DNA of 64,000 nucleotides from Symbiodinium microadriaticum (taxonomy: Eukaryota; Sar; Dinophyceae; Suessiales; Symbiodiniaceae): contig LSRX01000077.1 of the NCBI GenBank assembly GCA_001939145.1, positions 1 to 64,000 on the forward strand. Reading direction: 5' to 3'. Position 1 is the first letter of the stretch. Every line of letters starts with the position of its first letter. Under the pieces are notes generated by a model that was given only the letters and a program-made list of their open reading frames with translations, did no database searches and had not been told where the DNA came from. Positions 33,975 through 44,510 of the stretch are shown here, piece by piece. Both the position numbers and the translations under genes were made by a program.

Positions 33975-34062
33975 ACCTTTAACCCCTAAACCCTAAACCT
34001 TTAGCCCCTAAACCCTAAACCCTAAACCTTTAACTCCTAAACCCTAAACCCTAAACCCTCGC
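33975..34062. repeat. CCCTAAA-type telomere-like array
   Basis: Runs of AAACCCT with CCTTTAACT/CCTTTAGCC interruptions repeated about every 28 bases. It ends in a copy of the dispersed GCCTGG...GAGAG motif at 34061. Confidence 0.9.
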
Positions 34063-34264
34063 CTGGCTTGTCCGAGTTGTGAGAGCGTAAACCCTGAAGA
34101 AAAGCCAAATCTCCAAGGCCCAAGTCCTTGCTGAACCCGAAACCTCCTGAGACACGACGCCCGGAACCCGAAGCCTTGAAACCCTCTGAACCAGGAGCCC
34201 GGCACTCTCAGAAAAAAAGGCGGCAAAGACTGCAAGCCTAGAACACCCCTAAGGGCTCCATGTA

Positions 34265-34370
34265 ATGTAGGGGCCTCAAATAAGTAGAATAGGGTTTTGG
34301 GGTACGTTACGGTATACATATAATATGGAACCCCCAAAATGGGATTGGTAATTATTTAGGCTTTCTAGAG
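34265..34370. mobile_element. probable MITE-like element, family TATAGGGGCC (copy 3, diverged)
   Basis: Left end ATGTAGGGGCCTCAAATAAG and right end containing GGTAATTATTTAGGCTTTCT resemble the family at 15816 and 16893. The interior has GGTATACATATAATATGG. The ends match less well than in the other copies. Confidence 0.5.
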
Positions 34371-34532
34371 TAGCGGTACCTGCAGGCCTGAACTGTAATC
34401 CGGCCCCGCAGCTCAACATCGCCCAAAACCCTTGAAGAGCATGATCTTAGGTATAGGGGCCCAGAAGCTAACCCCTAAACCCGAAACCTTAAAACCCTAA
34501 ACCCTAAACCCAAGCCTTGGTAAAGACTGCAG

Positions 34533-34603
34533 AACCTTCCAGAATCTTTGGCCTGGAATTCGCAGAAATCGCCACAAAGGCTCGGCTCGACGCCCCGATC
34601 TCT
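34533..34603 (+). CDS. candidate exon, helical
   Basis: After AAGACTGCAG (AG at 34531-34532) the frame reads PSRIFGLEFAEIATKARLDA then PIS, with a GT at 34604 just before GGGATTTAGG. CCCTAAA units lie upstream (34494-34511). The helical, charged composition looks protein-like. An ATG frame in another phase (34548-34778) overlaps it. Confidence 0.33.
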
Positions 34604-36144
34604 GTGGGATTTAGGTGTTGCTTTATCTAGACGTTCTACAATGAAGTTTCATGGCACTGCAGGTTCATCCATGATGTTTTACAGGCTTGCAGGGGTTTCG
34701 TTGTTTTCTGTTTTGTTGTATGTTGTTTTTACATGTCCTGGGCTTAGGTTCTTAAAGTTTGGGATACCTTACTCATAGGCTTCCTTGCAATGAGATCCTT
34801 TTATGCCTGTGTTATTGTTCGAGTCTGCTTTGTGCTGGAACTCCTGTTTGGTAAATCAGGAAGCATGGCGAAGGAGAAGTGCCGTCTTTTTCATTTTTCA
34901 TGGGTTGAGCACGGGTGTAAGAGAGAGAGAGAGAGAGAGGTCTGGAGCAACACACGCGCACCACGCACAAACATCTTGAGCTCTAAACTCTAACCACCGG
35001 AAGCACAGAGCAGAGCACCTTAGCCTAAAATCCTTAGCAAATCAGCCGCGAGTGTGAGAGAGCTTGCTCTGCTGTATGTAGCTGATAGGACAACGCATAG
35101 AGCAGGGAAGCAAGACACATAAACAGCTGCAGATGCCAAGCCATGCTAAGCCAGAAGGTTGAACGAGGATGTAAGAGGAAAGGGGACTGCAGCGTCATAC
35201 ATGGTGCTGTAACCTTATCTATGGGCGCACAGGCAATGTGAAGTTGCCATTTTATCGAAAAAGTTTCGAATCCAAGAGAACTACAGGCCCGTCGGATAAT
35301 AGTGTACAGCGGATGGTCATCGGAATCGTGGTCGATCAGTTGCCATATTTCTAGGAGGAGCGGAGGCCAACGCCACACCTATGGATACGAGTAGTAGAAA
35401 CAATACCATCCCATTATAGGTGCAGCCACGGCCTACCTCGCGGAATGGCACGCACCAACGGGATTCTAGTGAGCACCAGCAGTTGTTGTTGGCTTATTTA
35501 ACGCACACAGTGCTCCTCAAGGCATCAAGCACCAAAAGTTGAAACTCAGATCCTCTGTAGAAAACTTGTATGCACTTTGGCTTGCGCAGAGTAAATCCCA
35601 ATGTGGCTCATGTAATTGCTCGAACCCACACGTTGAATTTGGGATAGTGGGGCTGACCTACATCATGGTATCTTCATGGTATCTATGATGAGGGTTTGCG
35701 GACGGGGGGGGGTTGTTGCATGAAAGTACTGTTCAGGCGGTGATGGATGAAAAGCACAACTAGCATGGAAGCACTCCACCTAAGACGTGGGGTTTAGGGT
35801 CTAGGGGGTTGAGGTTCAAAGTTCTGTTCAGCCTCCAAAGAAGGAAAGACTTGACCACAAGTTAGATTTTAGAAGTTCCAAATAAAAGCAGCATGCAGCT
35901 GCGTTGTAGCAGTTTCAAGAATCTCACAGACAAATCAGCAAGTCAGCAAGATCCTCATTCCCACTCCCACCACAGAATGCCGCACCAAACTGCAACATTA
36001 AGTTCAGCTGCAAGATCTTCTGGGATGGGCAGAATCGGAAGCATGGGGCAAACAACACGTTTACGATTTGCATATGTTTCGGCCCTGTGTGGCCTCAACT
36101 CAGTTTTTCGGGACGATCCGTACATGTAAACACTTAGAACCTAG

Positions 36145-36234
36145 AACCCACACGAAGCGATCTTTCTCAGTCGAGAGACGGGGCGTTTGAGTGAGCAGCG
36201 GAAGTTGCCGGGCGAGCTGTGCAGCAACCCCTAA
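36145..36234 (+). CDS. candidate terminal exon
   Basis: Exactly 29 codons from an AACCTAG acceptor-like site (AG at 36143-36144) to TAA at 36232-36234. It reads NPHEAIFLSRETGRLSEQRK then LPGELCSNP. Protein-like, with no family recognised. Confidence 0.3.
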   Translation, partial: NPHEAIFLSRETGRLSEQRKLPGELCSNP

Positions 36235-36504
36235 TCACGCTACATGAGTATCTTCAGCTGACTTCCGTCTTTCCTCGGTCGTATAACGTGTAGATGAGCC
36301 TGCCACGATAAGGCTAAGGATTGTCAACAGGATTATGAGGACGATGGCTGCCACGGCCAACTATTACTATATCCTACTACTGTTGCGACGACGACGACTA
36401 CTTCTGCTACTACTCAGGAAGCGTTCTATGTTTCCGAGTGCATGGTGCAGTGGTGCAAGCAGGTAACTTCAACCCCTATGTATTCGTTATGTCGCCCCCC
36501 CCCA

Positions 36505-36545
36505 AACCCTAAACCCTAAACCCTAAACCCTAAACCTAGACCCTA
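36505..36545. repeat. CCCTAAA telomere-like array
   Basis: About five near-perfect AAACCCT units after a nine-C run. Confidence 0.92.
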
Positions 36546-36872
36546 AACTCTAAACCTTGAACCGTGACACCGTTGAACCGAAACCCCAAGGCCGCAGCTC
36601 TGCCTGTGCATCCGCGCACCAGTCTTCTCAGACCGCTGCTTGTCGCTGCTCTTTTGCTTCGAAAAGCGGCACATATAGTATTTATAGTAGTGTCCACATG
36701 TATCCTTTGTAGGCCCTGTAGGCCAACTTAATTAAGTAAGGAACATATTCAAACAGACTTACGCCCGCAAGCTTTATCCTACAGCAACTGTCGCGGACCC
36801 TTCAGATATGTCCGCAGCCCTACAGCCTACACGCCAGCCAGGAAGGCGGAAACATCTTCTCGAAAGTCAAGT

Positions 36873-36975
36873 GGGTAGTTTTCTAAATTAGGGCCCCATT
36901 TTAGGTCCCAATATAGTACGGCACTCTTATAAAAAAGGACCCCAAAAGGGGGGACCCTAATATAGACAACTGCCC
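36873..36975. mobile_element. MITE-like element, family GGGYAGTTYTCTAAAT (copy C)
   Basis: The best copy of the family: about 36-bp imperfect inverted ends, left GGGTAGTTTTCTAAATTAGG and right reverse complement GGGCAGTTGTCTATATTAGG. The interior has TAGTACGGCACTCTTATAA. 103 bp, noncoding. Confidence 0.8.
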
Positions 36976-37972
36976 AAGTGTTATGGCGACAGACTCGTAG
37001 TGTGAAGAGGCCTTCTAGTCAGGATCCCTACCTAAGCCCCACCAAAAAAGACCTAAACCGGAAACCCCAAACTCTGAACCCAAACCCAGGACCTTAAGCC
37101 ACGAAGCCGGCCCAGGGCTTCCGAGGGTTTAAAGTTTATATAGGGCTTAGGGCTTCAGGGTTTAGGTGTAGGGCTGAGGTGTAGGGTTTAGGGTGTTTTA
37201 GGGCTTAGGTGTGGGTGGGGAGTGGGGGAGACTCCAGAACCCCGTCCCCAAAGCAATAATCGACCCCTGATTCCTGAAACCCTCTCTCTTTAAGGGCCTC
37301 AACATTTGGGATCCTTTTTAATTACCCCGTCTCTTTATGGGCCTCAGCTTTAGGACCAGGATCCTTATCTACAATAACTGTTATTTATTGTTTAGTCCTT
37401 AGTAGAATTGAAAGTGTACACTTTTTTTGGGCTTATGAACCCAGCAACCAAGATTCTCTTTTGAAGTAGTGGTGTCTTTTTCAACTCCCAGGTCCCCCAA
37501 ACACCAATATACTAGGTACTGAGTAGATATTTGGGCCCCGAAAGTATATACTAATGTGTCAATTGGACCCTTTGGGCATGTTTTTCATTTGCTATGTTTT
37601 TGCTACCGCATTTACACATGACATGCCCTTCTCCTGCGTTACGATTAGGTGATGACACTGCACTTAGGTCACTTTGTTCCTTAAATGTACGTCTTGTGCC
37701 CTACACTTGGTATCTGTTACGGGACATCCTCAAATGCTCAAGCTCCAAGTCTGACCTGCCGCCTACATGCCTCAAGCCTTAGTCCCTCAAGTGCGCGAGT
37801 TCAGCTTTATCTCGGAAGCCGGCTCCAGTAATTATAGGTGTGGTTGAGGTCTTTCTTGCTGATCTGTAAGCCTTACATGCGCGGCTACTACCCAAGAAAC
37901 GCCCGGCAACCAAACCCAGTTCAAAGAATCAGCAGCGACGGCTCTATCATTTGACTATTAACCTGGCCTGAC

Positions 37973-38101
37973 ATGAAGAAGAGAAGCCGGCAGGATCTTG
38001 GGGATACGCATAGAAGAAGCTATCTCCACAGAGCCATGCTCTCCGTGGCTCTGCATTCGAACAGCGAAGCCTTTCGAGCCCTCTTTGTTTGGGGGTTGCG
38101 G
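37973..38101 (+). CDS. candidate first or internal exon, basic
   Basis: Begins with ATG (37973) in a frame open from about 37958 and reaches, in phase 0, a GT donor that is the start of GTTTAGGC (38102). It reads MKKRSRQDLGDTHRRSYLHR then AMLSVALHSNSEAFRALFVW. The donor again lies inside a TTTAGG-type unit. A minus-strand frame (37947-38144) overlaps. Family unknown. Confidence 0.33.
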
Positions 38102-38510
38102 GTTTAGGCTTCAAGGCTTGAGGGTTTAGGGAGGGGAGTTTCAAGTTTCGGTGTGTGGACTTTCACATTCAGGGTTCCTCAATTAGGCGTTGTGCTTGTT
38201 CGTGGTTTGAGGGTCTACATCCGGCTCCGAGCTCCGGCTTGAACTTTAAAGTCTCTCTTATTCAGGCGTAGATTGGAGCTTCCGGTCTAGAGCTTCGAGT
38301 TGGGGTGCAGAGAGGGTTGAGGGATGTTTAGGGTTTATGGGTTCACGGGTTTAGGGATTTGGGGTATAGGCGACGGCGTGTGGGCGGACTCGCCCGGCTA
38401 AACGCTCAGAGCCCAGCTGCAAAAAAGGTAGATCCTAAAAACCTGCGTCCCATCCCCGAAGAGGCACACTATAAGGTACTGTAGGATAGGAGGAAGTCAC
38501 CATCTTGGAG

Positions 38511-38618
38511 CATGCCTTGGAAGATTGTTATTGGGGCGCATTCCCCAAACCCTCACGCCTATGGTTCTACAGTTGTACAGAGAGTAGAAGATGTCACCGT
38601 GGTATCTGGTGGTTCTTG
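38511..38618 (+). CDS. small open frame, possible terminal exon
   Basis: ATG at 38511, 35 codons, ending in TGA. It reads MPWKIVIGAHSPNPHAYGST then VVQRVEDVTVVSGGS. The same frame is open upstream to a single TAG at 38482-38484, beyond which it continues as KNLRPIPEEAHYKVL. Another frame across 38490-38540 is equally protein-like, so confidence is low. Confidence 0.22.
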
Positions 38619-38681
38619 ATGGGCACAGGCAGCTTTTAAGATCAAAGGGCTGGGAGACCACTACAAGTCGTTTCGCATAAC

Positions 38682-38915
38682 ATGGCTGGAGCTATCACCG
38701 GAGTTGTTGGACTTGAACGATGCGCCTTAGAAACCGGTACACGGTTGATCGTACACACGTGGGCAGAACCACAAAAGCAAGTTTTACACATCTTCAGTCA
38801 TAAAAGTCATAGAAAAGCAAACCAGGGGTTCCTAAGGTTCGCAGCCTTGAGCCTACAACCCCATCAGCCCCGAAAGCTTCAAGAAAACTTCGGCATCGGC
38901 ATGTCGCCGGAGTGA
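38682..38915 (+). CDS. small open frame, 77 codons, unknown
   Basis: ATG at 38682 to TGA at 38913-38915. It reads MAGAITGVVGLERCALETGT then RLIVHTWAEPQKQVLHIFSH and ends in a Lys/Gln-rich tail. No known motif. Its composition is more protein-like than neighbouring frames, and it lies in the same plus-strand region as the candidates at 37973 and 38511. Confidence 0.22.
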   Translation: MAGAITGVVGLERCALETGTRLIVHTWAEPQKQVLHIFSHKSHRKANQGFLRFAALSLQPHQPRKLQENFGIGMSPE

Positions 38916-41169
38916 TGTTCTGTTCGCCGGTTCTTCGTGCGGTTGTGTTTGCAAACGTGTTGTGTGGAGTCGCCCTATGGCACTATGGGTATTGTTCAAC
39001 TAGCATTGTTTCCATCAAAGTCGTTGCTCTTACTGCTTTACTGCTCAGAGTTCAAGCTTCCCAGTACAACTAGCCTCATCAAGCCTCTCTCCATTATGGT
39101 CATGCTGCCTCCGAGGAAGGAGATGTACTGCTGCTTTTTCTTTCCAGTTTGTTTAGTTCGAATATGTAATCCGATGTCCGAGAAGTACAACATTAGGCTG
39201 CAGGTCCCCAGCTGTTGCTTTTGCTGTCAGTATTTAGGAGCTTGTTTTCGGTGGAGTTGTTTCAAAGCATTCAAAACACACAACCCTAAAGGCAAAGGGT
39301 TTCCAGGCTTGTCCCAGTTGTGAGTGCTGAAACCCTAAACCCTTTCACAGGGGACCCTGAACCATACTTGGCGCATCATGACACTTCGTAGATCGGGTCA
39401 TGAGTTCCTGCATCACGGCTGTATCTACAGTTGCCTTACTTATAACCCTACTTACTAAGTCCTCTGATCCGACAATAGAGCATCATACTGTTGGTACCTC
39501 AAGCTCTAAATTCTGGAAGTACTTTCCGAGTTGCGAGAGTCCAGGTCCAAACCCATTAAGTCAAGAATGTTTCGAAGCGCTGGGTCTCAGAGGCACAGGT
39601 CATCGCGGCACTTGCCACGGCCTCCGCCCAGGAGCTGAATGTCCGCCTGCCCGGTGGGATTGGGTTTTAAGGTTTGGCGGTTTAGGGTTTAGGGCTTTTT
39701 GGGAATGTTCAGTTTCAAGTTCGCTGGTGTCTTGTGAAGACCTTAAAACAAAAGCCCGTGCTGAAAAAAGGTTTTAGGGACTGGGGGTTAGGGGTGAGTA
39801 GGGTTTAGGCAGTTTAGGCACGTTAAAGGAAAACTGGGACAGCGTGCGTAGTCCGTTGGTATTCAGCAAAGCTATCAGAATTAGTCGGGTACTTCTGCGA
39901 GCTCACGGCTCTCCTTAAAGCCTCAATACGAAGTCCCTTGACCTGCCAAGCAATCCATGGTTTGATTTAAAAATCTGTGGCCATGGACCTTCGACGGCTG
40001 CAGTCTATATTGCATGCCGTGTCTCCTGGACGAAACCGTACCCTGATCTCCAGAACCAACCACGGGTTTTCTCAAGGAGTAGGCCTTGAACCGCGCTGAG
40101 GAATCCTCCATAGTTTACGGGAAATTCCCTGCTTGAGGGGTGCCTTGTGCTTCCTGTGGGAGAACACTGGACCCCAAACCCTGGAACTTTGAATCTGATT
40201 GAGACTTATTCAAAACCCAAATTCCTCAGCTTTGCAAGTTGTGACATGAGGCCTTAGATGCAGAAGGTCAGTCTCTGCTAGTTTGGGGCGGCGGCCTCAG
40301 CTGCAAAGCCACTGCATGGTATATGGTTTCGGGATGTGGGGCTTAATGTACTGTAGTCTTCCAGCCGACGGCTGAATCGTGAAGTCTCGGGTTGTTTCAA
40401 GAAGACTGTTGGGACCACAAGTCAGGTTTTCATAGTAGACCCTTGATTTATTGACGCCCTGTAGACTGTCAGCGTCTGCCCTGTGCATACTCCTATATGC
40501 CCAAGCCCAAGGCCCGCCTTCCTCACGATTTCTGTGAAATGCAGAATCAGAAGACTTCGACCCTGGCATGTTATCACGCATGTGGTGTGATCCCAAACCC
40601 GCCCGCATTGGCATGGCCTGTCGGACCCTCTTCTTAAGACCCTTATAAGACATGCCATCCCCTTCTAAAAGCCTTGAAACCCTTTGTTACTCCGACAAGG
40701 TCCGGAGCCCAGTGTTTGAAGTTATTTCTCCCCCCTAAACATCCTACAGTAACAGTACACCTTAAGCCCTGGTTGCTTAGAGACTCGGCCCTTAACCGTA
40801 AACCCTCCGACAAAGGGTTTCGCAGAGAAACCAGACGCTTACATTTGGGGTAATACTACACTTGCAGACCCGGGCAAAACAAGCGAACTTACTAGGGAGA
40901 CCCAACTCCCAAGGCAATAAAACGCAGTAAAACGAGGAGAGAATTGATCCGGGGAAGACATTCAGTTCAAACGAAGGATGTCCCGTTGAAAAGCACGGGG
41001 ACCTTGAATATAATTCCAAAGTCTCTTACTTTATTGCCGAATTCGGTGGTATTGAGCTTTCTGGATGTCGATGAGGGGTGCGGCTGAGGGTGAAGGCTGT
41101 TAGGATTGCTTGAGGGTTCTGGCCTTTTAAATCCCCAAACTTGACACCCTAGGCCCTAAACCCAACAGC

Positions 41170-41448
41170 TCAGGGTGTAGGCCTTAAAGGTCGGGCGGCC
41201 GATGCCTTGGAAGGTGCAGCTTCCAAGGCATCCATATAAACGGCAAGTGGACGATGGGTAGATCCAGTCGATAATATCGGAATGTGCTGAGCAGTGGCTT
41301 CAGTCGTCGCCTTCCTGGCAAGTGCTCGTGCCCCTGAATGTAGACTTGCCACATCTTGCTGGGCCTTCGAACCCTCAGTCCCACACCTCTGACCAAGCAC
41401 GCCCTCACTTTTGGCCGCAATTTCCTTGACCTCAAGTTCAAGAGCCAA
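41170..41448 (-). CDS. 92-codon minus-strand frame, Ala/Glu/Lys-rich
   Basis: Open on the minus strand from just after an in-frame TAA to TGA at the low-coordinate end. It reads LALELEVKEIAAKSEGVLGQ early and LAVYMDALEAAPSKASAARP late. There is no ATG near the start, so it would be an exon or a frame missing its 5' end. A perfect 12-bp hairpin (41201-41232) lies inside. A second minus-strand frame (41975-42400) lies 5' of it and could belong to the same locus. No family recognised. Confidence 0.33.
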   Translation of the reverse strand: MALELEVKEIAAKSEGVLGQRCGTEGSKAQQDVASLHSGARALARKATTEATAQHIPILSTGSTHRPLAVYMDALEAAPSKASAARPLRPTP

Positions 41449-42561
41449 TTAGGTAGTTGGGATGGGGCCTGCAGAATCAGAAGTGCCGTTCGTGCACTTG
41501 GAAGGTGATTTTAGCACAGGTATGCGGCATACAGCTCCATGGGCATCCTGCTCGCTAGGGCCGTTTAGCTTGACGATACCTTAGGTTTGGAGGGTGCAAG
41601 TGATGCAAGGTTCTTGGTCGAAAACATCGTATTCTTGGTATGAGACCATTTGTAGACATGGGATCGACATGCCATGCCAGGTGAACTGACTGTAAACCTT
41701 AAGCCCGGAAGGTTTAACCTTGACTTTGCTTGCGTTCAGCCTGCTGTCAGCTGCGGGTTTCTTTTCCTGGCACCTGCGCCGTCTAACTTGGGCAGCCGAG
41801 GGCCAAAATGGCTCCTTGCCTGGGTTCGTGTTGAGGAATTAGGGGGCCCTAAACCCGGTGTCTGGTGTCCGCCAAAAACGCTAGGGACTTACGGCCAAAA
41901 TTAGGGTGGAGGACTTTGGGTTGAAGAGGCCTTTGGTTTGAAGGTTAGTTTCAGGCTTCTTGTCGCACAACCTTTTAAGTTGAGGGTTTTGGTGTTAGGT
42001 TCTGCGAAAGCCGTCTCGAAGTAGAGAAGGAACGCGATTCTAGTGGGTTATGCATGCTTTGATACTGTAGAATTGCCCACCCCGCTCCAAATATCACGAT
42101 GTGGCTAAGTGTACAGGGGAGCGTGTTGTTGCCAAGCCTTGGCTTCGGTACAAGCCATTGGAGTCCTTGCGCTCTGGATTCTCTGAAGATGATGCCTTTG
42201 ATTCTGCAGTCACCTTGCTCCTTTGAATGCTTCATTTGCACACAACCGGAATAAACCCTAAAATGTAAACAGTAAGCCCTAAATCCTGTCTGCGGGCATG
42301 AGAGTCGAAAGATTGCATCCTGAACCCCTACTAAAGTAACACGACAGCATGTCTTTCTTCTGCCTTCTACTTTCGTTATCTGTCTGAAGAACCCGCACAA
42401 TGAAGATTCTGAGACGGCTGTTGTTCCAGCATCGACTCATGTGGCTATTAGGCCAACTTGGGAGAGCGAAGCTTTGTCATAATTGCGTCTTCATGTTGGG
42501 CTTACCGGGTAGAAAGCTTTAATTCTGAACCAGAACCCCTTAAACACCCCTAAACATCGAG

Positions 42562-42648
42562 GACGTCCTGAGTGCCGAAGCCGTTGCCGATGCCGTGCGA
42601 GAGGCGGTTCGGAGTGTGGAGGTCATCGACGTGCCCCTCGCACTGTAA
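42562..42648 (+). CDS. candidate terminal exon, strongly protein-like
   Basis: Follows ATCGAG|G (AG at 42560-42561) and gives exactly 28 codons to TAA at 42646-42648: DVLSAEAVADAVREAVRSVE then VIDVPLAL. GC-rich third positions (about 21 of 27) and an amphipathic helix pattern make it one of the best short coding candidates. CCCTAAA-like units precede it. The family cannot be assigned from 28 residues. Confidence 0.4.
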   Translation, partial: DVLSAEAVADAVREAVRSVEVIDVPLAL

Positions 42649-42699
42649 AAGTCCTTGACACGACGAAGGGGTGCAGGGGTGAGGTACAATTATAGACAA

Positions 42700-44510
42700 G
42701 CGTTTTTGTTATTGTTTGTCGTCCTATGGCATTGCATGTTGCTGTACGATTGGGTACCGTAAGATACGGTCATTCAGTAAAATCTAGTAGGCTAGACTTC
42801 TGTTTCGCAGGAGGAGGATTTAGGCCCTAGCATTCTTTGGAATCTTAGTGAGCTTTCATCCTTTGGACCGCAACGACCATACTACACGCGAGTTTGGAGC
42901 TCTCTCCAGTCCTAGACCACCGCCGTTTCCTGAGGTTGTGTCGAACACTCACTACATTCCCAACGGATCCCTAGTTGTGTTGAGCCGGCGACTCCAAAGT
43001 TTTCTTGGCTTGTAGAGTTTGGGTCTCGGGTTTGGGGAGTATTCGCCAGAGGAGAGCATGATTCCTTAATGTGAGATCTGTAGGGAAGGGATGGATGCGT
43101 TGGAGTTTTAGGTAGAGGTGTAGGTCTAGGGTTCTGCAGCGGTGTGGTTCAGAGAGATATATCTGGAATCCACCATCGTTACCTGCACACCTAGTGCGCG
43201 CACCGAAACCCGAATCCATAACTCTAAGGTCAGCGAAGGGTCATTGTGGAGATTTGCGAGAAGTTTATTGTTGGATCCCTGATTCATGCAATGCAGTGTG
43301 CAAAAGAGATCTCGAGCAGCATTACTTAAACCCCCCCAAGCCCAAGCCCTAAGCCCCGCTTAAACCCCAACGACCCCCAAATCCTCAAGCATTGAACTGA
43401 ACCTATGTGAGCCGAATCATTTGCCAAAGGCACACGCACCTCCTGCAACCTGGTTGCATGGGGTTGCCGGTGCGAGGCGGAGTTGATCTTTGTAAGAGGT
43501 CTCCTGAAAACGGGTTCGATTCGATGGAAGTGATCAGTCTTTGTAGCGGGCTTTTCTGTGATGAATAGCTTATGACTTATGGGGCGCTTTTTAGGGATGT
43601 CCCAGACACCCCAGGCATGGCAGGAGTTTCGGACCTATGGTTCAGGGATTTTGGAGAATTGCGGGTGCATCACACGCAATCAGTTCTTCCAGGAAACAAC
43701 CCCGCAATAGGGCATCATGTTCGCGAGGATCCAGGAGAGGGTTGCAAGTTCGGTCGGAGCTTGCAGGATGTTACCATTTCGAGGGGTTGCGCGGCTGGGG
43801 GCACAACAGGCTGTAGCTCAAAGCTACCAGTCGACTAAAGTATACTTAAAGAGTCGAGACCCAAAGGTCTGAGCCCTGAAGCCCGAAACCTGTGCAGAGG
43901 GAGAGGAGTTCTAACAGATTCTAACATGCCATAAATACCCGTTAGCAGCATCACGGGCGTGGTGCCGTGCTATAGTTAAGGGAGGGCCGAGATTTCGGAA
44001 CAGCTTTTGCAAAGTGTAACGTACAAAAGCCCACTTAATGGAAGTCGTTTTGCTCGTCTTAGGATGAGCACCCGATGATGTGTGATGATACATCCCATGA
44101 AACCTTAGACCTTGTGCCCAAGAAGCAAGAAGGCTTTAGCCACACTCGGAGCTATAGATGTTAGGGCAGTTGGTGACCACAGGTGCCTCCCCTACTGTTT
44201 CGTGCTTCTTGAGAAGGCAGAAGGTCTTGTCCAGCCCATACAGAGATAGGTGATAGGTCACACCTCTTCCAGTTGATCTGGTGTGTGTGTGTGTGTGTTG
44301 TGAAGTGAAGGTGCATGTCAGGTCTTCTGATAGCTGCTCCTTTGACAGCTTGATGGTTTGGGCCGGGCTCCTCAAAGCTTCTGAGCTTTGCACAGGCTGT
44401 TGGTTGAGGTGTATGCTCTCTTGACTGACGCCCTTTGGTTCCAAACCTTCTGCACTGCCGAAGCACCGAAGCCGAACCAAGTTTGCTTCGACGAGACAGT
44501 TTAGAATTCC
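42700..44510. other. intergenic DNA upstream of the mTERF-like gene
   Basis: No secure gene. Telomere-like motifs thin out here and are absent from about 43.4 kb to the gene start. A GT microsatellite lies at 44281-44298. An 88-codon plus-strand frame (43572-43838) and a 166-codon minus-strand frame (44136-44636, overlapping the gene start) show no known motifs. Confidence 0.5.
44281..44298. repeat. GT dinucleotide microsatellite
   Basis: About nine GT units some 210 bases upstream of the mTERF-like start codon. Confidence 0.9.

Noticed and set aside
41812-41823. GCCAAAATGGCT, matching part of the reverse complement of the dinoflagellate spliced leader
   Set aside because: Only the self-complementary middle of the leader matches (about 12 bases). 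The neighbouring bases do not, and no splice donor follows.
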